A stretch of 64,000 bases of DNA from Bryobacteraceae bacterium. GTDB taxonomy: Bacteria > Acidobacteriota > Terriglobia > Bryobacterales > Bryobacteraceae. The DNA is taken from the NCBI GenBank assembly GCA_041394945.1, contig JAWKHH010000001.1:2046001-2110000 (forward strand), given 5' to 3'. The notes under the pieces were generated by a model. It saw only the letters and a list, made by a program, of their open reading frames with translations, did no database searches and was not told the origin of the DNA. A program made the translations under genes and the position numbers. Shown here one piece after another: positions 59,376 through 64,000 of the stretch (positions are counted from its first letter, which is position 1; every line of letters begins with the position of its first letter).

Positions 59376-60542
59376 CTACCGTTGTACTACTGTTTCCGGG
59401 GTACCGGCAAGCGGGAGGGGCTCGGCCAGGACCCGCTCGGCCAAGGCCATGGCAGCCACGACCATCACCGCGGATGTGACGTAGATCCATGGATAGCCGA
59501 ATCGCGACGCGACTGCTCCAGCCAGGAGCGACCCGAGGCCGAGGAAGAGGTCGGCAAACGCCGTGAGCACGCCCATGCCGGAGGCGCGGCGGGAATCGTC
59601 GATGCGTTGCAGCACGAACGCGGCGACGGACGGCCAAGGGAAGGAGAACCCGAAGCCGATCATGGCGGCGGCGAGAATCGCGATGGCGGCCGGCGGCTTC
59701 AATGCGAGCACGAGCAGGCCCACCAGCATCACGCTGCTGCCGCTACGGAAGATGGTGCGGGAGCTCATGCGGTCCGGCAGGCCGCCAAGGAAGAAGCGCG
59801 AAAGGAGCACCATGGCGGCGTAGGCGGAAAACGCCGTGCCGCCGGAATTGGCGCGGTCGGCGAGGTGCAACACGACGAAGCCGGCAAGCGCGGGATGGTG
59901 CATGTTCACCAGGCCGAGGATGATCCCCGGGCCGACGGCTTCACGGGGGATCCAGGCACGCTTCCCGTGGACGGCGCGGAAGCTGTAGGTTTCCGGCAAC
60001 ATGCTCACGGCGGCTATGGCCGGGATGGGCGAGAGCAGCAGCAACCACGCAGCGCGATCGAACGTGCCGAGGAACTGGCCGACAACAGGACCGATGGAAA
60101 TTCCGCCCCATATGCCGGTACTGAGGAACGTCAGCGAGCGGGCGCGGCGCGTGGGATCGCCGAGTTCCACCACCCAAGTGCCGGCGCCGGCGAACAGAAA
60201 AGCCTCGCCGATGCCGTGGAGCACGCGTCCGCCGAAGATGCCGCCGACGCCCATGGGCAACAGGTACATGGCGCCCGAGAGGGCGCAGAGAGCGAGTCCG
60301 GCCATGAAGGAGTACTTGCGGCCGTAACGGTCCGTGATGGGTCCGGAGAGGAAACGGCTGGCGAGCGCGGTGAAGGAGAAGACGCCGATGATGAGGCCGA
60401 GGACGAAGTCGGATTGGTGAAGGTCGTTCCGAACGTGAGGCGCAAGGACAGGCACCACGGCTCCTACGCCAAGAAAGCCGAGGAACGCCGAGATGACTAC
60501 GACCCAGAAGGCGGCGCCGAAACGGCGCCCGGTAGACCCCAT
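59376..60542 (-). CDS. MFS transporter, drug/sugar-efflux-like
   Basis: 388 residues, 12 membrane helices. The A-like motif SGPITDRYGRKYSFM lies in the loop between helices 2 and 3, and HGIGEAFLFAGAGTWVVEL in helix 4. This subgroup includes sugar and drug efflux carriers. It begins 33 bp from the divergent dehydratase gene and has TACAAT five bases before its ATG. Its 3' end contains a TACAAC box for the downstream DUF1549 gene. Substrate unknown. Confidence 0.82.
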   Translation of the reverse strand: MGSTGRRFGAAFWVVVISAFLGFLGVGAVVPVLAPHVRNDLHQSDFVLGLIIGVFSFTALASRFLSGPITDRYGRKYSFMAGLALCALSGAMYLLPMGVGGIFGGRVLHGIGEAFLFAGAGTWVVELGDPTRRARSLTFLSTGIWGGISIGPVVGQFLGTFDRAAWLLLLSPIPAIAAVSMLPETYSFRAVHGKRAWIPREAVGPGIILGLVNMHHPALAGFVVLHLADRANSGGTAFSAYAAMVLLSRFFLGGLPDRMSSRTIFRSGSSVMLVGLLVLALKPPAAIAILAAAMIGFGFSFPWPSVAAFVLQRIDDSRRASGMGVLTAFADLFLGLGSLLAGAVASRFGYPWIYVTSAVMVVAAMALAERVLAEPLPLAGTPETVVQR

Positions 60543-60546
60543 GTTT

Positions 60547-60564
60547 TATTGTACGCGCTACCAT
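60547..60564. promoter_or_regulatory. Divergent -10 elements between MFS and dehydratase
   Basis: Minus TACAAT at 60548-60553 is five bases before the ATG at 60542. On the plus strand TATTGT at 60547-60552 overlaps it and would leave GGAGG (60566-60570) in the leader; TACCAT at 60559-60564 is an alternative. Confidence 0.4.
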
Positions 60565-60575
60565 CGGAGGTTCGA

Positions 60576-61754
60576 ATGAAGATCGCCGCCGTACGCACCG
60601 TGGTCGTGAACGCGCAGATGCGCAACTGGGTTTTCGTGAAGGTGGAAACCGACCAGGATGGGCTCTGGGGCTGGGGCGAGGCATCGCTCGAGTGGAAGAC
60701 GCGCGCTGTGGCCGGCGCGGTGGCAGACTTCGCGCCGATGGTGGTGGGCGAGGACCCGGCGCGCATCGAACATCTTTACCAGAAGATGTACCGGCAGTCG
60801 TTCTGGCGGCTGGGAGTGATCGGGATGAGCGCGATCTCGGGAATCGAGCAGGCTCTTTGGGACATTCGCGGAAAGGCGCTGGGCGTGCCGGTGTATCAAT
60901 TGCTGGGCGGGCGCGTGCGTGACCGGGTGCGTATGTACACGCATCTCGGCGGCGGCGACATGAAGGCCGTCTACGAAACGCAGGATGCCGGCGACCCGGC
61001 GCCGATGGTGGCCCTGGCGCAGGAGGTGGTGTCGCGCGGCTACGGCGCGGTGAAGGTGCTGCTTACGCCGCCCACGGAAACACTGGCGCGCGCGGTGGAA
61101 CTGCAGACAGCCGAACGGTATATGCGGGCGCTGCGGGAGGCGCTGGGCGACTCGATCGATATCATGGTGGACTGCCACGGACGTCACTTTCCGGGGAACG
61201 CGGTGGAGTTTTTGAAAGTGCTGGCGCCTTACCGGCCGTACTTCGTGGAGGAACCGGTGCCGCCGGAGAACGTGGACGCGCTGGCCGAAGTACGGCGAGC
61301 GGCGCCCGTGCCGATCGCGACCGGCGAGCGGCTGGTGACACGTTTCGGGTTCCGCGAGGTGTTCGAGAAGCAGGCGTGCCACGTGATTCAACCGGACCTT
61401 TGCCACTGCGGCGGGCTGTGGGAAGCGAAGAAGATCGCAGCGATGGCGGAGACGCATTACATTGGCGTGGCGCCGCACAATCCGCTGGGTCCGGTGGCGA
61501 ATGCCGCGGCGCTGCATTTCGCGCTTTCGACGCCGAATTTCCTCATTCAGGAAGACATGCTCACCGATGTCCCGTGGAGATGGGAGGTGGTGCGGCACGA
61601 TCTTCGCACCGAGGGCGGCTACTGGCTGCCGTGCGAGCGGCCGGGGCTGGGGATCGAAGTGGAGGAGGCCGCGGCGCGGAAGCATCCCTTCGAGCAGGAG
61701 GCGCCGCACGCGACCACGGTACGCGCTCACGACGGGGCTGTACTAGACTGGTAG
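60576..61754 (+). CDS. Enolase-superfamily acid-sugar dehydratase (mandelate-racemase subgroup)
   Basis: 392 residues. Enolase-type capping domain followed by a TIM barrel. Metal and acid/base residues are visible in DIMVDCHGRHFPG (Asp, then His as in galactonate/mannonate dehydratase-like members), VEEPVPPEN (Glu), TGERLVT (Glu) and APHNPLGP (catalytic His). It most resembles D-galactonate dehydratase-like enzymes but the exact acid sugar is not certain. Start at 60576 is preceded by GGAGG. The divergent MFS carrier may supply its substrate. Confidence 0.85.
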   Translation: MKIAAVRTVVVNAQMRNWVFVKVETDQDGLWGWGEASLEWKTRAVAGAVADFAPMVVGEDPARIEHLYQKMYRQSFWRLGVIGMSAISGIEQALWDIRGKALGVPVYQLLGGRVRDRVRMYTHLGGGDMKAVYETQDAGDPAPMVALAQEVVSRGYGAVKVLLTPPTETLARAVELQTAERYMRALREALGDSIDIMVDCHGRHFPGNAVEFLKVLAPYRPYFVEEPVPPENVDALAEVRRAAPVPIATGERLVTRFGFREVFEKQACHVIQPDLCHCGGLWEAKKIAAMAETHYIGVAPHNPLGPVANAAALHFALSTPNFLIQEDMLTDVPWRWEVVRHDLRTEGGYWLPCERPGLGIEVEEAAARKHPFEQEAPHATTVRAHDGAVLDW

Positions 61755-61760
61755 GCCGAA

Positions 61761-62159
61761 ATGCTGCAACGGGTGATTGCCGTGATTGCCGGGACCGTCG
61801 CCGCGGTGGTCACGGTGGGCGTCGTGGAAGGGGTCGGCCACGCAGTTTTCCCGCCGCCTCCGGGCATCGACATCGCCGACCCGGCGGCGCTGGCGGACGT
61901 AATGCATCGCATCCCGCTGGGCGCGAAAGTGGCCGTGGTGCTGGCGTGGGCGATGGGAAGCCTGGTGGGCGGCTGGGTGGCGGCGCGGTTCTCCCGAGAC
62001 CGGCGCGTGGGTGCGTCGCTCGTGGTGGGTTTGCTGATGCTGGCGGCGGGCGGCTACACGATCGCCGCGATCCCGCATCCTAGGTGGATGGCCTCGCTCG
62101 GGCTGCTGCTGCCGCTGCCGATGGCGTGGCTGGGGGCGCGGCTGCGGGCGGGTGCGTGA
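61761..62159 (+). CDS. Small membrane protein, first of two tandem paralogs
   Basis: 132 residues with four hydrophobic segments. It shares with the next gene a stretch like GHAVFPPPPGIDIADPAAL, then IPLGAK, then GSLVGGWVAARF, so the two are a tandem duplication. Family not recognised. It begins six bases after the dehydratase stop and is in the same transcript. Role unknown. Confidence 0.7.
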   Translation: MLQRVIAVIAGTVAAVVTVGVVEGVGHAVFPPPPGIDIADPAALADVMHRIPLGAKVAVVLAWAMGSLVGGWVAARFSRDRRVGASLVVGLLMLAAGGYTIAAIPHPRWMASLGLLLPLPMAWLGARLRAGA

Positions 62160-62590
62160 TTCGAGTGGTCGCGGCGGTGGTGGCGGGCGTCCTGGCGGGG
62201 TTCGTGAGCGAAGCAGCCGTGGAAGCCGCCGGGCACGCTCTGTTTCCGTCGCCGGCGGGGCTCGACATCGCGAATCCGGATTTGCTCGCCGAGTATCTGC
62301 CCGGCATTCCGCTTGGGGCGAAGCTGTTTCTTGTGCTCTCGTGGATCGCGGGCAGCTTCGTGGGCGGGTGGGTCGCGACGGCGATCGCGCCATCGGAGCG
62401 GGCGACCGCGGCGATCGCCGTGGGTGTGGCGATGCTGGCGGTCGGGGCGTACGGGATCTCGGCGGCTCGCTATCCATGGTGGATGGCGGCGCTCGGCCTC
62501 ATCGTGCCAGTGCCGTCGGCGTGGCTCGCCGGACGGTCTTGCTACCAGTCGATCTCGCGCGGGAAAAACTCGGCGACGAGATCCTCGTAA
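62156..62590 (+). CDS. Small membrane protein, second tandem paralog
   Basis: 144 residues, GTG start overlapping the previous stop by four bases (GTGA). It has the same four-segment plan as its neighbour (GHALFPSPAGLDIANPDLL, IPLGAK, GSFVGGWVATAI). Its last 49 bp overlap the convergent inositol oxygenase gene, and its final 15 or so residues (ISRGKNSATRSS) have no counterpart in the first copy, so the natural stop may have been lost. Function unknown. Confidence 0.65.
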   Translation: MIRVVAAVVAGVLAGFVSEAAVEAAGHALFPSPAGLDIANPDLLAEYLPGIPLGAKLFLVLSWIAGSFVGGWVATAIAPSERATAAIAVGVAMLAVGAYGISAARYPWWMAALGLIVPVPSAWLAGRSCYQSISRGKNSATRSS

Positions 62591-63387
62591 TAGGGGCGGA
62601 GGGCGTCGCGATCGGGCTTCGAGTCGCTCTTCGAGTAGAGGTCGAACGGGTTGAACGTTCGGACCCATTCGAACATCTCGTGATCATGGCCGTTCATCAG
62701 GTGCTGGTAGGCTCCTTCGCGATGGCACGGATAGAAGGAGTGATAGCGGACGATGTACTGCGCCGGCTCCGGCAGATAGGATCTGGTGACGTGATAGAGG
62801 TACTCGTCGTGCCCCCAGGACATGAGGACGTTGCCCAGCCCGCAGCCCCGCTCGTAGATGCCGCAATCGGTCTGGTACTGAGGCACGGCGGTATCCGGAT
62901 TGGCCGCGAAGTAATCCGGAAAGACGATGGCCGGCGACCAGGCGCAGCCTACCGGAAAAGTGTCGCCGACGACGGCCCATTGCGGCTCATTCCACAGGCA
63001 CAGCACCTTACCGAGATCGTGGATGAAACCGGTGAGGATCATCCAGCGCGGGTGGCCAGCGGCGCGGATGGACTCCGAGGTCTGGAAGTTGTGCTCGATC
63101 TGGGAGAGGTCCGTATCGGGGTCGGAATCGTCGATCACGGTGTTGAGACGGTCCATCGCCTCCCAGATGCTCATTTTGGCCCTGCGCAGCGGCAAGTATT
63201 CGGCGTTCTTCGCCCGGACGAAGTCCACGGTTTGGTTGGCGTGGTTCTGGCGGTAGAACTGCTTCACGACCTCCGGCGAAGACTCGTCGAAGACGCGGAA
63301 CTCCTCCTTCTTGCGGTCAGCGCGGTAGCGCGCCCGGACATGGTCGTCCCACGCGTCCACACTGGCGAGAGGTCCCTGGGTGCTCAT
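62542..63387 (-). CDS. Myo-inositol oxygenase
   Basis: 281 residues, the animal/plant MIOX length. It converts myo-inositol and O2 to D-glucuronate at a di-iron site. All six ligands known from mouse MIOX are present: His99 (IEHNFQTSE), His123 and Asp124 (FIHDLGK), His193 (WGHDEYLY), His216 (YHSFYP) and Asp249 (FDLYSKSD). Substrate-loop residues around MSWGHDEYLYHV are kept. MIOX is uncommon in bacteria. No signal, so cytoplasmic. The start has TGCTAGTGT six bases upstream. Its 3' end overlaps a membrane-protein gene by 49 bp. Likely feeds a uronate pathway. Confidence 0.93.
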   Translation of the reverse strand: MSTQGPLASVDAWDDHVRARYRADRKKEEFRVFDESSPEVVKQFYRQNHANQTVDFVRAKNAEYLPLRRAKMSIWEAMDRLNTVIDDSDPDTDLSQIEHNFQTSESIRAAGHPRWMILTGFIHDLGKVLCLWNEPQWAVVGDTFPVGCAWSPAIVFPDYFAANPDTAVPQYQTDCGIYERGCGLGNVLMSWGHDEYLYHVTRSYLPEPAQYIVRYHSFYPCHREGAYQHLMNGHDHEMFEWVRTFNPFDLYSKSDSKPDRDALRPYYEDLVAEFFPREIDW

Positions 63388-63393
63388 GCCTTC

Positions 63394-63399
63394 ACACTA
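63394..63399 (-). promoter_or_regulatory. Candidate extended -10 box (TGCTAGTGT), myo-inositol oxygenase
   Basis: TAGTGT with upstream TGC, six bases before the ATG at 63387. It also lies next to the repeat tract. Confidence 0.45.
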
Positions 63400-63527
63400 G
63401 CAGACCGGCGGGCTCTCAAAGGCGCCGCGCAAGACGGACTCGCGCCGGATTTGGACGCGCGACTTTCTGGCGTTTGGAGTCGCGCCGGTACTGGACGCAC
63501 GGCGCGTTTCCGGCCGTTCAGGACCGC

Positions 63528-63582
63528 GCCGGAGCGGCCTTTGCGCGTTTGAGTATCTCGCGCAAAACGGACGCGCTCCGGC
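63528..63582. repeat. Hairpin inside repeat unit 1
   Basis: Outer arms GCCGGAGCG (63528-63536) and CGCTCCGGC (63574-63582), inner arms TTTGCGCG (63540-63547) and CGCGCAAA (63559-63566), 11-base loop TTTGAGTATCT. Confidence 0.7.
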
Positions 63583-63620
63583 TTTTGACGCACGGCGCGT
63601 TTCCGGCCGTTCAGGACCGC

Positions 63621-63675
63621 GCCGGAGCGGCCTTTGCGCGTTTGAGTATCTCGCGCAAAACGGACGCGCTCCGGC
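63621..63675. repeat. Hairpin inside repeat unit 2
   Basis: Same structure as unit 1, displaced by 93 bp: outer arms at 63621-63629 and 63667-63675, inner arms at 63633-63640 and 63652-63659. Confidence 0.7.
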
Positions 63676-63733
63676 TTCTGACGCGCGGCGCGTTTCCGGC
63701 CGTTCAGGACCGCGCCGGAGCGGCCTTTGCGCG

Positions 63734-64000
63734 TTATCTCGCCCCGGAATTCGGGGCTCCCGGTGTGGGCACGGCAAGGGTGGCGAACGTCTGCGCGGCG
63801 CCCTCGGGACGGCCGTAGGAGACGTCGGCGGTCTGCGCGCCGAAGGTCACCGTATCAATGAGCGTCGCGCCATCGGCGGCGTAGATCGAAAGCGATTCGC
63901 CGGAAGCGCTCAGCGAGAAGCTGGTGTGGCGCGCGCCCTGCGCCGTCTCGCCGTCGGCGATGAAGACGAGGTGCGCGCCGGCCGGAATCGAGACACCCTC
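63734..64000 (-). CDS. C-terminal part of a lamin-tail-domain (LTD) protein, truncated by window edge
   Basis: 88 codons and a TAA stop, open through the right edge. The translation reads like the end of a lamin-tail domain: LVFIADGE, then FSLSASGESLSIYAADGATLID, then TVTFGAQTADVSYGRPEG and the typical close PTPGAPNSG. (each stretch shown in part). Such domains sit at the C-terminus of secreted proteins such as CotH-like or nuclease families; the rest lies outside. The stop codon falls in the repeat tract. Confidence 0.75.
   Translation of the reverse strand, partial: EGVSIPAGAHLVFIADGETAQGARHTSFSLSASGESLSIYAADGATLIDTVTFGAQTADVSYGRPEGAAQTFATLAVPTPGAPNSGAR

Larger units (their letters stand above)
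63426..63733. repeat. Tandem 93-bp repeat tract (about 2.6 copies) with degenerate flank
   Basis: Exact-period repeats begin at 63494, 63587 and 63680; the third is cut short at the stop codon of the next gene (63734). Each full unit is 93 bp and near-identical. Before it, 63436-63494 holds shorter, degenerate copies (GGACTCGCGCCGG and GGAGTCGCGCCGG 40 bp apart). Both strands are open in several frames because 93 is a multiple of three and GC is high, so coding is not implied. Confidence 0.85.

Noticed and set aside
63494..63733. CRISPR array
   Set aside because: Units are contiguous and near-identical with no variable spacers and no cas genes.
63397..63818. Open frames on both strands through the repeat tract, translating to 31-residue repeats
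   Set aside because: The 93-bp period is a multiple of three, so any frame stays open; nested inverted repeats point to a DNA/RNA structure rather than a protein.
1..64000. tRNA, rRNA or insertion-sequence remnants
   Set aside because: No cloverleaf-like GTTCGA arms, rRNA stretches or transposase motifs were recognised in any intergenic space.

Overview
The window reads as one continuous, GC-rich, gene-dense bacterial chromosome segment. It most likely comes from the Acidobacteriota, Bryobacterales/Solibacteraceae group. That placement is an inference from gene content: a ThuA-like protein ending in the Solibacter-type C-terminal domain (TIGR03437), a 1172-residue Oar-type TonB-dependent protein with a carboxypeptidase-regulatory N-terminus, a DUF1501 + DUF1549/DUF1553 pair, twin-arginine secreted enzymes, and a 14-subunit-type complex I operon. 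No rRNA, tRNA, CRISPR array, integrase or transposase was seen.

Layout. 1-1506 is the start of a secreted malectin/Ig-like protein that runs off the left edge. 1507-2249 is a non-coding stretch with a cluster of GTAC-centred sites. 2250-7826 is a minus-strand run: htrA, coaE, folD, an APC permease and a MocR-type regulator. 7896-15502 holds small metabolic genes, threonine ammonia-lyase, a five-haem cytochrome followed by an FMN hydroxyacid oxidoreductase, and a two-domain esterase. 15555-28459 is a minus-strand nuo operon (A,C,D,E,F,G,H,J,K,L,M,N) that lacks nuoB and nuoI. 28599-32117 is the Oar-like outer-membrane protein. 32250-36729 holds a lipase-like hydrolase, dodecin, an LptC/LptA-like fusion and lptB. 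36722-42746 holds an esterase-propeller fusion, a vanadium haloperoxidase-like protein, a Gfo/Idh/MocA oxidoreductase, crcB and glgC. 42813-46265 is mlaE-mlaF-mlaD plus a ChbG-type deacetylase. 46340-63387 is a catabolic region: P1 peptidase, MFS carriers, CehA/McbA-type metallohydrolase, ThuA-like, sulfatase, isocitrate/isopropylmalate dehydrogenase, DUF1501/DUF1549, an enolase-superfamily dehydratase, two paralogous membrane proteins and a eukaryote-like myo-inositol oxygenase. 63388-64000 is a 93-bp tandem repeat tract abutting the 3' end of a lamin-tail-domain protein that runs off the right edge.

How the genes work together. The envelope theme is strong: Lpt (LPS transport), Mla (phospholipid transport), the Oar protein, HtrA, and many exported enzymes. 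The energy theme is complex I plus a periplasmic multihaem cytochrome next to an FMN dehydrogenase. The catabolic theme (sulfatase, esterases, enolase-type dehydratase, inositol oxygenase, several MFS carriers) fits a polysaccharide/sugar-acid degrader.

The most general observation is regulatory. About fifteen genes have a TANNNT-like -10 box whose 3' end lies only 5-8 bases before the start codon, usually with no Shine-Dalgarno sequence. This suggests widespread leaderless transcripts, and at 48553/48579 two divergent genes appear to share an overlapping -10. Other notable items are a CTG start codon in a CTGA stop-start overlap (ChbG after MlaD), exact 34-residue repeats in MlaD, and hairpin-bearing 93-bp repeats at the right end. 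All functional names rest on motif recognition by eye; no database search was possible.
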